Source: Methylobacterium sp. J-070 (lineage in GTDB: Bacteria > Pseudomonadota > Alphaproteobacteria > Rhizobiales > Beijerinckiaceae). From it: a DNA stretch of 64,000 nt. Positions 16,981 through 25,059 of the stretch are shown piece by piece. The translations under genes were made by a program, and so were the position numbers. The notes beneath the pieces are model-generated. The model was not told the DNA's origin. It did no database searches and saw only the letters and a program-made list of their open reading frames with translations. The stretch lies in contig NZ_JAKSXX010000235.1 of the NCBI RefSeq assembly GCF_022829385.1, positions 124,001 through 188,000 of the forward strand. The letters run 5' to 3'. Every line of letters starts with the position of its first letter. Position 1 is the stretch's first letter.

Positions 16981-18495
16981 CTCGCGGTTGACCAGAGGGT
17001 TGCGCACGAGACGGATCCGCGGCCCCATGCGGTGGTCGTCGGCTCGGGCTTCGGGGGCCTCGCCGCGGCGGTGCGGCTCGGTGCGCGGGGCTATCGGGTC
17101 ACCGTGCTGGAGCGCCTGACCCAGCCGGGGGGCCGGGCGCGGGTCCACCGGCAGGACGGGTTCACCTTCGATGCCGGACCGACCATCGTCACGGCCCCGC
17201 AGCTCTTCGAAGAGCTGTGGACGCTGGCCGGGCGCCGGCTCTCCGAGGACGTGACGCTGGTCCCGATGGACCCGTTCTACCGGATCCGCTTCGCCGACGG
17301 CTCTTCCTTCGCCTACAGCGGCGATACCGAGCGCATGCGCGCGGAAGTGGCCCGCTTCGCCCCCGACGACGTGGCGGGCTACGAGCGCTTCATGGCCCAC
17401 AGCAGGGCGGTCTGCCGCATCGGTTTCGAGCAGCTCGGCCACGTCCCGTTCGGAAGCGTCGGGTCGATGCTGAAGATCGCCCCCGACCTGCTGCGCCTGT
17501 CCGGACATCGCCCGGTCTACGACGTGGTGGCCCGCTTCATCCGCGACGAGCGGCTGCGCACGGTGTTCAGCTTCCACCCGCTGCTCATCGGCGGAAACCC
17601 CTTCCGGGCGAGCGCGATCTACTGCCTGATCGCCGACCTGGAGAGGCGCTGGGGCGTCCATTTCGCCATGGGCGGCACCGGCCAGCTGGTCGACGGCCTG
17701 GTGCGGCTGATCCGGGGTCAGCGCGGGCGGGTGCGCCTCGGCGTCGACGTCGCGCGGATCCGCGTTGCCGGTGGGGCCGCCACGGGGGTCGAGCTGCAGG
17801 GTGGCGAGACCGTCGCGGCTGACCTCGTGGTCTCCAACGCCGATTCGGCGGTGACGCACGCGCGGCTCCTGCCGGAGGCGCAGCGCTGGAGCCCGGGCCG
17901 GTTCCGCCGCGCCCGATCCTCGATGGGCCTGTTCGTCTGGTACTTCGGCACCAAGCGCCGCTTTCCGGAGGTGGATCACCACACGATCGTCCTCGGGCCG
18001 CGCTATCGCGGGCTGCTCGCCGACATCTTCGACCGGAAGGTGCTGGCCGACGATGCGAGCCTCTACCTGCACCGGCCCACCGCCACCGACCCGAGTCTCG
18101 CGCCGCCGGGATGCGACGCGTTCTACGTGCTGGCGCCGGTGCCGAACCTCGCGGGCGGCCAGGACTGGCGGGCGCTCGCGGAACCGTACCGGCGGCGGAT
18201 CGCCCGGATCCTGGAGACCAGCGTGATGCCGGGCCTGTCCGAGGCCATCGTCACCTCGAAGGTGACGACGCCGCAGGAATTCCAGGACGATTTCCAGAGC
18301 TACCGCGGCTCCGGTTTCGGACTGGAGCCCGTGCTGACGCAGTCCGCGTGGTTCCGGCCGCACAACCGGTCGAGCGCCGTGCGCAACCTCTACCTGGTCG
18401 GCGCCGGCACCCATCCGGGTGCCGGCCTGCCCGGCGTGCTCTCCTCCGCCCGCATCCTCGACAGCGTGGTCCCCGATGCCCGCGTTACCGCCTGA
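16972..18495 (+). CDS. crtI: phytoene desaturase, CrtI type
   Basis: FAD-dependent carotenoid desaturase of 507 residues that turns phytoene into neurosporene or lycopene. The dinucleotide motif is VVVGSGFGGLAAA near 21-33. FDAGPTIVTAP and the C-terminal GAGTHPGAGLPGVLSSA are diagnostic of CrtI, as opposed to the CrtD at 41-42.7 kb. The start is uncertain: this ATG has no ribosome-binding site and lies inside the PpsR-type operator. The only later in-frame candidates are the adjacent TTG and a GTG at 17032, just before the FAD motif. The 3' end overlaps crtB by 20 nt. Confidence 0.92.
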   Translation: MLTLAVDQRVAHETDPRPHAVVVGSGFGGLAAAVRLGARGYRVTVLERLTQPGGRARVHRQDGFTFDAGPTIVTAPQLFEELWTLAGRRLSEDVTLVPMDPFYRIRFADGSSFAYSGDTERMRAEVARFAPDDVAGYERFMAHSRAVCRIGFEQLGHVPFGSVGSMLKIAPDLLRLSGHRPVYDVVARFIRDERLRTVFSFHPLLIGGNPFRASAIYCLIADLERRWGVHFAMGGTGQLVDGLVRLIRGQRGRVRLGVDVARIRVAGGAATGVELQGGETVAADLVVSNADSAVTHARLLPEAQRWSPGRFRRARSSMGLFVWYFGTKRRFPEVDHHTIVLGPRYRGLLADIFDRKVLADDASLYLHRPTATDPSLAPPGCDAFYVLAPVPNLAGGQDWRALAEPYRRRIARILETSVMPGLSEAIVTSKVTTPQEFQDDFQSYRGSGFGLEPVLTQSAWFRPHNRSSAVRNLYLVGAGTHPGAGLPGVLSSARILDSVVPDARVTA

Positions 18496-19546
18496 ATTCG
18501 CCGCCGCGGCCGACCGCACCGCCTGCCGGGCCGCGATCCGCGCCGGCTCGCGGAGCTTCTTCGCGGCCGGCCGGCTGCTCCCGGGCGACGTGCGCGAGGC
18601 TGCCTACGGCCTCTACGCGTTCTGCCGCCTCTCCGACGACCTCGTGGACGAGGCCGCCGACCCCGCCGCCCGGCGTGACGCCGTGGCGCGCCTCGATGAC
18701 CGGATCGGCCGGGCCTATGCCGGCCGGCCCGCCGACACGCCGGCCGATCGGGCCTTCGCCGAGGTGGTGGCCGCCTACGCGATCCCCGAGGCCCTTCCGC
18801 GCGCCCTGATCGAAGGCTTCGCCTGGGACGCGGAGGGACGCCGCTATGCCGATCTCGGCGCGGTGCACGCCTACGCGGCGCGGGTCGCGGGCTCGGTCGG
18901 GGCGATGATGGCGCTGATCATGGGCGCCCGCGGGCCGGCGGCCCTCGCCCGCGCCTGCGACCTCGGTGCCGCGATGCAGCTCACCAACATCGCCCGGGAC
19001 GTCGGCGAGGACGCCCGCATGGGCCGCCTCTACCTGCCGCTGGACTGGATGGCGGAGGCGGGGCTCGATCCGGACACCTTCCTGGCCGATCCGCGACCGA
19101 GCCCGGCTTTGGCCGGCATCGTGGCCCGTCTGCTCGCCGAGGCGGACCGGCTCTACGCCCGCGCCGAGGCCGGGATCGAGGCCCTGCCGCCCCGCTGCCG
19201 CCCGGCGATCCGCGCCGCGCGTCTGATCTACGCCGAGATCGGCCGCGTCGTCGCCGCGCAGGGCTATGATTCGGTCACCGGCCGCGCGCGGGTCGACTTC
19301 GACCGGAAGCTGGCCCTGATCGTCCGTGCGACGCGGGCGACCGCGGGCGGTGCCGATCCCGCGGCGCCGGCGCTGCCGGAGGCCGCCTTCCTGATCGCGG
19401 CGGTGATGTCCCAGCCGCAGGGCTCGGCGGTCCCGCGTCAGGCCTTGCGGCCCTGGTGGGACGTGGGCGGCCGGGTGGTGCACGTGCTCGACCTGATCGA
19501 GCGGATGCGCGAGCGCGAAGCGTTCGGCCGCTCGGCGCCGTCCTGA
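18476..19546 (+). CDS. crtB: phytoene synthase
   Basis: Condenses two geranylgeranyl diphosphates to phytoene, the first committed carotenoid step. Of its 356 residues, the two Asp-rich motifs are DDLVDEAAD at 54-62 and NIARDVGEDA with D175 and D179. RSFFAAGRLLP and the AYGLYAFCR segment match the family. The ATG at 18476 lies inside the end of crtI, so the pair is translationally coupled. The C-terminal 60 residues extend past the minimal domain, as is common. It uses the product of CrtE, encoded at 42.8 kb. Confidence 0.93.
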   Translation: MPALPPEFAAAADRTACRAAIRAGSRSFFAAGRLLPGDVREAAYGLYAFCRLSDDLVDEAADPAARRDAVARLDDRIGRAYAGRPADTPADRAFAEVVAAYAIPEALPRALIEGFAWDAEGRRYADLGAVHAYAARVAGSVGAMMALIMGARGPAALARACDLGAAMQLTNIARDVGEDARMGRLYLPLDWMAEAGLDPDTFLADPRPSPALAGIVARLLAEADRLYARAEAGIEALPPRCRPAIRAARLIYAEIGRVVAAQGYDSVTGRARVDFDRKLALIVRATRATAGGADPAAPALPEAAFLIAAVMSQPQGSAVPRQALRPWWDVGGRVVHVLDLIERMREREAFGRSAPS

Positions 19547-19555
19547 GATTCGGGG

Positions 19556-19684
19556 ATGGGCGACACCCTGTTCGCGGCCTTCGATCTCGGCCTCGCCTTC
19601 GCGGTGGTGTTCGGGCTGGGGCTCTGGCAGCTCCTGGCCGTCCGCCGGAGCATCCGCCGGGATCGGGAGGGCGGGCCGGAGTGA
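19556..19684 (+). CDS. 42-aa single-span membrane peptide after crtB
   Basis: A short frame that starts 9 nt after the crtB stop and ends in TGA. The product has one hydrophobic helix (about residues 11-28, LAFAVVFGLGLWQLLAV) and a basic, hydrophilic C-terminus (RRSIRRDREGG). This positive-inside pattern fits a membrane peptide with its C-terminus in the cytoplasm. It resembles small accessory peptides such as CcmD in size and layout only. Position suggests transcription with crtIB. I do not recognise a family. Confidence 0.5.
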   Translation: MGDTLFAAFDLGLAFAVVFGLGLWQLLAVRRSIRRDREGGPE

Positions 19685-19993
19685 GGCCTGGCGAAGTCTG
19701 GACGCGCCCGGTCACGCGATCTCAGCCAATCTAGGGGCGCCGCAGCTCCGGGGCCCGTTGCTTCGTGTCCGAAGACGGCGTGGGCCCTGCATCCCGCGTG
19801 CCCGGTCGGGACGTCGGCTGACGGCTGCCCGCCATGCTTCGCAGTTCCGGTTCGACCCGATCACGCACGGGCCACCACGTCACCCTGGAGCAAGCACTCC
19901 GTCGTCCGCCCGTCCGCGGAGCCCGGTCCGATTCGGAACGCCGCCGCCTCCCTGGCGGGTGAACAGGTCGGCCGGATCGCGGCCGACATCACC
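19685..19993. other. intergenic region between the crtIB unit and hemC, no gene seen
   Basis: A 309-nt gap between convergent units. The frames crossing it are rich in Arg, Pro and Ser with no recognisable domain and no ribosome-binding site. I found no convincing terminator hairpin. Confidence 0.5.
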
Positions 19994-20917
19994 TCATTGC
20001 AAGTGCCGGGCATAGGTCTCCCCTGCCGCCGCCTTCAGGGCGGCCCCCGCCTCGCGGCCGATGCGCTCGGCCTCCGCGGCCGGTCCCGCACGGGACACCG
20101 ACCAGTGGCGGCTGCCGTCCGGCAGGAACAGAAGGCCGTCGAGCGACAGGGTCTCGCCGTCGATCCGCGCCAGGGCGGCGATCGGCGTGCGGCAGGACCC
20201 GTCGAGCTCCGCCAGGAGCGCCCGCTCGGCCGCGATCGCCGTGGTGGTGCGGGCGCAGGCGATCGGCGCCAGCAGGTCGCGGACCGCGCCGTCATCCACG
20301 CGACACTCGATCCCGAGGGCGCCCTGCGCCACCGCGGGGAGCATCTCCTCGACGGGGAGGACGCTGCGCGCCATGCCCTCCAGGCCCAGGCGCTGGAGGC
20401 CGGCGAGGGCGAGGAGCGTCGCGTCGCATTCGCCGGTTTCGAGCTTGCGCATCCGGGTGTTGGCGTTGCCGCGCAGCGGGACGACGCGCAGGTCCGGTCG
20501 GCGCATCAGCACCTGCGCCCCGCGGCGCAGCGACGAGGTCCCGACGCGGGCACCCTCGGGCAGCCCGTCCAGCCCCTCCGCGTGCGGCGACAGGAAGGCG
20601 TCCCGCGGGTCGTCGCGCTCGAGGATGCAGGCGATCGTCAGCCCGTCCGGCAGCCAGGTCTCCACGTCCTTCATGGAATGCACGGCGACGTCGACCTCGC
20701 CGGCGAACAGGGCCTGCTCCAGCTCCTTGGTGAACAGGCCCTTGCCGCCGATCTCGGAGAGGGGCCGGTCGAGGATCTTGTCGGCCACCGTGGTGACGAC
20801 GACGAGTTCCGTTTCCAGCCCGGGATTGGCCGCCACGATCCGGTCGCGCACCATCCCGGTCTGCGCGAGCGCCATCGGGGAGCCGCGGGTGCCGATGCGC
20901 AGGGGACGGTTCAACAT
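19994..20917 (-). CDS. hemC: hydroxymethylbilane synthase (porphobilinogen deaminase)
   Basis: Polymerises four porphobilinogens to hydroxymethylbilane in tetrapyrrole synthesis, feeding both haem and bacteriochlorophyll. The protein has 307 residues. RIGTRGSPMALAQ opens the chain, KDVETWLPDGL and the Arg-rich LRRGAQVLMRRPDL follow, and C242 in LDGSCRTPIAA is the attachment site of the dipyrromethane cofactor. The start was placed at the ATG before LNRPLRIGTRG; the frame is open 25 codons further upstream without family similarity. Proximity to crtIB fits a photosynthesis-linked location. Confidence 0.95.
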   Translation of the reverse strand: MLNRPLRIGTRGSPMALAQTGMVRDRIVAANPGLETELVVVTTVADKILDRPLSEIGGKGLFTKELEQALFAGEVDVAVHSMKDVETWLPDGLTIACILERDDPRDAFLSPHAEGLDGLPEGARVGTSSLRRGAQVLMRRPDLRVVPLRGNANTRMRKLETGECDATLLALAGLQRLGLEGMARSVLPVEEMLPAVAQGALGIECRVDDGAVRDLLAPIACARTTTAIAAERALLAELDGSCRTPIAALARIDGETLSLDGLLFLPDGSRHWSVSRAGPAAEAERIGREAGAALKAAAGETYARHLQ

Positions 20918-21204
20918 CTGGTTCCGGGTCGGCTCGCTGGACGGGAATAGCCTTATAGACCGGGCGTCGCGCCAAGCCACGGTCCGGTTCACGCTTCGGA
21001 CTGCCGGTATCGGACCGGTGTCACCGGGCGAGGGCCGCCGCGCTTTCGCCGGACTGGGCGTTCAGAGGGCACTTTGCCGAAGTCGTTACGGGTTCGGCGT
21101 AAGAGAGCGCGCCGAACGAAACCGACGGCCCGTCTCGATCCCAACGCGGCGGGAACGGCTCGGGCCGGAGGACCGCCGGCTTGCTGAGGCCAAGGTGCAT
21201 CGCG

Positions 21205-22125
21205 ATGCTCATCCTGCCGAATCGGCGGCAGTTCCTGACGGGGCTGGGGGCGGGGGCCGCCCTCGCGGCCGGGTCGGGCATCTACGCCTTCGACGTCGAG
21301 CCGATGCATCGGCTGGTCGTGACCACCTACGCGCCGGCGCTGCCGCGCTGGGATCCGGCGCTGCGGTTGCGCGTGGCCGTGCTGGCGGATTTCCACATCT
21401 GCGAGCCGTTCATGCCGTTCGATCGGGTCGCGGAGATCGTCGACGCCACCAACGCGCTGAAGCCCGACCTCATCCTCCTGCTCGGCGACTATCCGGCCGG
21501 CAAGATCGCGTGGCGCAAGCTCCCGCTCACCGAGTTCGCGCGGATGATGGACGGCTTGAAAGCGCCGCTGGGCACCCACGCGATCCTCGGCAACCACGAT
21601 TGGTGGGACGACGAGGCGGTTCAGACCTCCCAGCGCGGGTCGCCGGCGGTAAAGGGCCTTCTGGAGGCGCGCGGGATCCCGGTCCTGGAGAACCAGGCCG
21701 TCCGCCTGGTCAAGGACGGGCGGCCGTTCTGGATCGCCGGGCTGGCCGACCAGCAACCCTTCGAGGCGGACTGGACCTCCGTGAGCCTCGCCGACGTGCC
21801 GCTGACGCTGCGGGCGGTCACCGATGCGGCGCCGGTGATCCTGATGGCGCACGAGCCCGAGATCTTCCTGACGCTGCCCGACCGCTTCGCGCTGACGCTC
21901 GCCGGGCACACCCATGGCGGCCAGGTACGGCTGTTCGGCCGCTCGCCGGCGATCCGCCGGGTCGAGGGCCACGATTATTCCTACGGGCACGTGGTCCAGG
22001 ACGGCCGCCACATGATCGTATCCGGAGGGTTCGGGATGAGCCGGATCCCGGTGCGCTTCGGCGTACCGCCGGAGATCGTCCTTCTCGAACTCGGACAGGC
22101 GGACGCCGCGGCTCCCGCCGCCTGA
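21205..22125 (+). CDS. Tat-exported metallophosphoesterase
   Basis: Calcineurin-like phosphoesterase of 306 residues. The five metal-site blocks are visible: ADFH (61-64), GDYPAG (95-100), GNHDWWDD, AHEPE and AGHTHGGQ. A twin-arginine signal (NRRQFLTGLGAG) occupies the first 25 residues, so it works in the periplasm or is membrane-attached. It resembles the YaeI/YkuE phosphodiesterase group. A TTG eight codons upstream is a weaker start. It diverges from hemC. The substrate is unknown; lipid-linked diphosphates are known for relatives. Confidence 0.88.
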   Translation: MLILPNRRQFLTGLGAGAALAAGSGIYAFDVEPMHRLVVTTYAPALPRWDPALRLRVAVLADFHICEPFMPFDRVAEIVDATNALKPDLILLLGDYPAGKIAWRKLPLTEFARMMDGLKAPLGTHAILGNHDWWDDEAVQTSQRGSPAVKGLLEARGIPVLENQAVRLVKDGRPFWIAGLADQQPFEADWTSVSLADVPLTLRAVTDAAPVILMAHEPEIFLTLPDRFALTLAGHTHGGQVRLFGRSPAIRRVEGHDYSYGHVVQDGRHMIVSGGFGMSRIPVRFGVPPEIVLLELGQADAAAPAA

Positions 22126-22182
22126 CCGCGCCGGATCGCCGCGCCGCTCGTCATCCGCGCGCCGCCGCGCTAACTCGCCGGC

Positions 22183-22644
22183 ATGCGCGCGCTCCTCCCT
22201 CTGCTTGCCCTCGCCGCCCTGGCGGCCAGCCCCGGCTCCGCCGCGTCACAGTCCTGCGACGCGCTCGTCGACCGGGTCACGGCCGAGACCGCGGCCCAGG
22301 CCGCCGAACGCCGCAGCGACTACGCGAGCTTCACCGCCGGCCCGGACATGACCCTCACGCTGGCCTGCGGCGAGCCGGAACTATCTTCGGTCGGCGCGCA
22401 GTTCCGCGGCGCGAGCCCGCCGGACAGCTATTACGATCTGTTCGGCCGCGCGGGCCACGCGGTCACCGGCATCGACGCGTCGGTCATCACCGAGGCCGCC
22501 CACCGGGCCCAGGCCACCGCCACGAAGCTGCGCCACAGCAACGTCGATCTCGGCGGCGCCCGGGTGACCTGCTCGGCGATGGTCTCGCCCGACAAGGGGC
22601 CGCTGACCCTGTGCGCGGTCATCGAGCACAGCGACCGGAGCTGA
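22183..22644 (+). CDS. small secreted protein of unknown function
   Basis: A 153-residue protein with a clear Sec signal peptide (MRALLPLLALAALAA, cleavage probable after SAA near 21). The mature part has four cysteines (CDALV, LACGEP, VTCSAM, TLCAVI), suggesting two disulfides in the periplasm. I recognise no domain. It lies 57 nt after the metallophosphoesterase gene on the same strand and ends at a hairpin shared with the convergent pccB. Confidence 0.7.
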   Translation: MRALLPLLALAALAASPGSAASQSCDALVDRVTAETAAQAAERRSDYASFTAGPDMTLTLACGEPELSSVGAQFRGASPPDSYYDLFGRAGHAVTGIDASVITEAAHRAQATATKLRHSNVDLGGARVTCSAMVSPDKGPLTLCAVIEHSDRS

Positions 22645-22665
22645 GGCCGACCGAGACGGTCGGCC
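22645..22665. terminator. bidirectional hairpin terminator
   Basis: Perfect 9-bp stem GGCCGACCG / CGGTCGGCC with a 3-nt loop, in the 26-nt gap between two convergent genes. It starts right after the TGA of the secreted-protein gene and lies 5 nt from the pccB stop. Confidence 0.65.
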
Positions 22666-22670
22666 CGGGC

Positions 22671-24203
22671 TCAGAGCGGGATGTTGTCGTGCTTCTTCCA
22701 GGGCTGCTCCATCGCCTTGGTTCGGAGCATGCCCAGGGCCCGGGCGATCCGGCGGCGGGTCGAGTGCGGCATGATCACCTCGTCGATGTAGCCGCGCTCC
22801 GCCGCCACGAACGGCGACAGGAACCGCTCCTCGTACTCGCCGGTGCGGGCCGCGATCTTGTCGGGATTCCCGAGTTCGCTGCGGAAGATGATCTCCACCG
22901 CGCCCTTGGCGCCCATCACGGCGATCTGCGCGGTCGGCCACGCGTAGTTCACGTCCGCGCCGACATGCTTTGAGGCCATCACGTCGTAGGCCCCGCCGAA
23001 GGCCTTCCGGGTGATGAGCGTGACCAGCGGCACCGTCGCCTGCGAGTAGGCGAAGAGCAGCTTGGCGCCGTGCTTGATCAGCCCGCCGTATTCCTGCGCC
23101 GTCCCCGGCAGGAAGCCCGGCACGTCCACGAAGGTGACGATCGGGATGCCGAAGGCGTCGCAGTAGCGCACGAAGCGGGCGGCCTTCCGCGATGCGTCGG
23201 AATCCAGGACGCCCGCCAGCACCATCGGCTGGTTCGCCACGAAGCCGACGGTCCGCCCCTCGATCCGGCCGAAGCCGGTGATGATGTTGCGCGCGTAGGC
23301 CGCCTGGATCTCGAAGAAGTCGCCCTCGTCCACGACGCGCCGGATCAGCTCGCCCATGTCGTAGGGCTTGTTGGGGTTGTCGGGGATCAGCGTGTCGAGG
23401 GATGCGTCGAGGCGGTCGACGTCGTCGAAGCTCTCGATCTCCGGCACCCCGTCGATGTTGTTGGCCGGGAGGAAATCGAGGAGGCGTCGGATCTGCAGGA
23501 TCGCCTCGACATCGTTCTCGAACGACCCGTCGGCGATCGACGACTTGGTGGTGTGGACCTTGGCGCCGCCGAGTTCCTCGGCGGTCACGACCTCGTTGGT
23601 GACGGTCTTCACCACGTCGGGGCCGGTGACGAACATGTAGCTGGTGTCGCGGACCATGAAGATGAAGTCGGTCATGGCCGGCGAGTAGACGTCGCCGCCC
23701 GCGCAGGGCCCCATGATCACCGAGATCTGCGGGATGACGCCCGAGGCCATGACGTTGCGGCGGAACACCTCGCCGTAGCCGCCGAGCGCCGCGACGCCCT
23801 CCTGGATGCGCGCGCCGCCGGCATCGAAGATGCCGATGATCGGGGCGCGCATCTTCAGCGCCATGTCCTGGACCTTCACGATCTTCTGCGCGTGCGCCTC
23901 GGAGAGGGAGCCGCCGAACACCGTGAAGTCCTTCGAGAACAGGAAGACGGTGCGCCCGTTGATCGTGCCCCATCCGGTGACGACGCCGTCACCCGGGATC
24001 TTCTGCTTCTCCATGCCGAAATCGGTGGAGCGGTGCTGCACGAACATGTCGAACTCCTCGAACGACCCGTGGTCGAGGAGGAGTTCGATGCGCTCCCGCG
24101 CCGTGAGCTTGCCGCGCTTGTGCTGGGCCTCGACCCGCTTCTCACCGCCGCCGAGGCGGGCCTGCGCCCGGCGTTCTTCGAGCTTGTCGAGGATATCCTT
24201 CAT
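22671..24203 (-). CDS. pccB: propionyl-CoA carboxylase beta subunit (carboxyltransferase)
   Basis: Carboxyltransferase of 510 residues that transfers CO2 from biotin to propionyl-CoA, giving methylmalonyl-CoA. In methylotrophic alphaproteobacteria this serves the ethylmalonyl-CoA pathway of glyoxylate regeneration. It has N-terminal ARERIELLLDHGSFEE, the oxyanion segments GGARIQEGVAAL and GPCAGGDVYSP, and C-terminal AKGAVEIIFR and EYEERFLSPFVAAERGYID. The ATG before KDILDKLEERR matches the usual start. The biotin-carboxylase partner gene is not in the window. Confidence 0.93.
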   Translation of the reverse strand: MKDILDKLEERRAQARLGGGEKRVEAQHKRGKLTARERIELLLDHGSFEEFDMFVQHRSTDFGMEKQKIPGDGVVTGWGTINGRTVFLFSKDFTVFGGSLSEAHAQKIVKVQDMALKMRAPIIGIFDAGGARIQEGVAALGGYGEVFRRNVMASGVIPQISVIMGPCAGGDVYSPAMTDFIFMVRDTSYMFVTGPDVVKTVTNEVVTAEELGGAKVHTTKSSIADGSFENDVEAILQIRRLLDFLPANNIDGVPEIESFDDVDRLDASLDTLIPDNPNKPYDMGELIRRVVDEGDFFEIQAAYARNIITGFGRIEGRTVGFVANQPMVLAGVLDSDASRKAARFVRYCDAFGIPIVTFVDVPGFLPGTAQEYGGLIKHGAKLLFAYSQATVPLVTLITRKAFGGAYDVMASKHVGADVNYAWPTAQIAVMGAKGAVEIIFRSELGNPDKIAARTGEYEERFLSPFVAAERGYIDEVIMPHSTRRRIARALGMLRTKAMEQPWKKHDNIPL

Positions 24204-24356
24204 GGCCGTTCCCGCCCTTCCCCTGCCGGTCGCCTGCGACCCGGATCGGGCCGGGTCCAAGCTTGTGTGTTCGCCGATCGTGCGCCCTTAGCACGCGCCT
24301 CCCGGGCGGCAAACAAACGCCGCGCCTGCCGCGATCGGATCTTCGGGGGAGGGGAA

Positions 24357-24431
24357 TGGTGGACGGTGCAGGGATCGAACCTGCGACCTTTCCCGTGTGA
24401 AGGGAACGCACTACCGCTGTGCTAACCGTCC
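24357..24431 (-). tRNA. tRNA-Val (anticodon CAC)
   Basis: On the minus strand the acceptor arms GGACGGT and ACCGTCC pair perfectly. The D-arm region (AGCACAGCGGTAGTGC), the anticodon stem TTCCC/GGGAA with loop TTCACAC, and the T-arm GCAGG-TTCGATC-CCTGC are all standard. The anticodon is CAC, reading GUG. The 3' CCA is encoded (24357-24359). Confidence 0.96.
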
Positions 24432-24627
24432 GAGCCGGCGCGACGCCTGAGCGCACGCCGCGTGATCGCGCGCCCGAACAGGCGTGGCGACCCGGTGGCG
24501 GGCCTTCTAGGGCGCGGCGGGCCGGGACGTCAAGCCGGCTGCATGACGTTCGGAGGCCGGGACGCGCGGTGAGCACGGTGCGCGGCGGGAGGCCGCGTTC
24601 CCGGTTCCGCCGCGCCGAGCCGCGAGG

Positions 24628-24656
24628 TTGACAACGCCGCCGCCACGGTCTGCTGT
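24628..24656 (+). promoter_or_regulatory. putative promoter directly before the SelW-like gene
   Basis: TTGACA (24628-24633), a 17-nt spacer and a weak -10 TGCTGT (24651-24656). The downstream ATG is only 7 nt past the -10, so the transcript would begin at or near the start codon. Confidence 0.35.
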
Positions 24657-24662
24657 GCGGCC

Positions 24663-25004
24663 ATGCACGAGGGGCCAACGGGCGCGGAGCCCGGCAGCGA
24701 CGTGACGGCAGAGGGCCCGGCGGGCTCTGAGCGGCCGCGCGTCGCGATCACCTACTGCACGCAATGCAACTGGCTGTTGCGGTCCGGCTGGATGGCGCAG
24801 GAGCTGCTCTCCACCTTCCGCGACGATCTCGGCGAGGTGGCGTTGGTCCCGGGGACGGGCGGCGTCTTCCGCATCGAGATCGGCGGCGTCCTCCTGTGGG
24901 AGCGGGTGCGCGACGGCGGCTTCCCCGACGTCAAGGCGCTGAAGCAGCGCGTGCGCGACCACCTCGACCCCGGGCGCGATCTCGGCCATATCGACCGATC
25001 ATGA
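24663..25004 (+). CDS. SelT/SelW/SelH (Rdx family) protein
   Basis: A 113-residue thioredoxin-like Rdx protein. The redox motif is CTQC (C32-C35) right after the first strand, in the usual ITYCTQCNWLLRSGWMAQELL context, with the family's GGVFRIEIGG hairpin and a helix near DVKALKQRVRDHL. It is a cysteine homologue of selenoprotein W, with no selenocysteine. The first 25 residues are a low-complexity extension and the true start could be later. A histidine kinase gene begins 55 nt downstream. Confidence 0.85.
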   Translation: MHEGPTGAEPGSDVTAEGPAGSERPRVAITYCTQCNWLLRSGWMAQELLSTFRDDLGEVALVPGTGGVFRIEIGGVLLWERVRDGGFPDVKALKQRVRDHLDPGRDLGHIDRS

Positions 25005-25059
25005 CGCGAGGGAACAGCGAGGGGCTCGCGGGACGCCGCGCGCCGGGGACGGGCCCCGC

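Noticed and set aside
19758..20015. 85-codon plus-strand frame between crtB and hemC
   Set aside because: Composition dominated by Arg, Pro and Ser, with no helix or domain pattern, and it runs into the antisense end of hemC.
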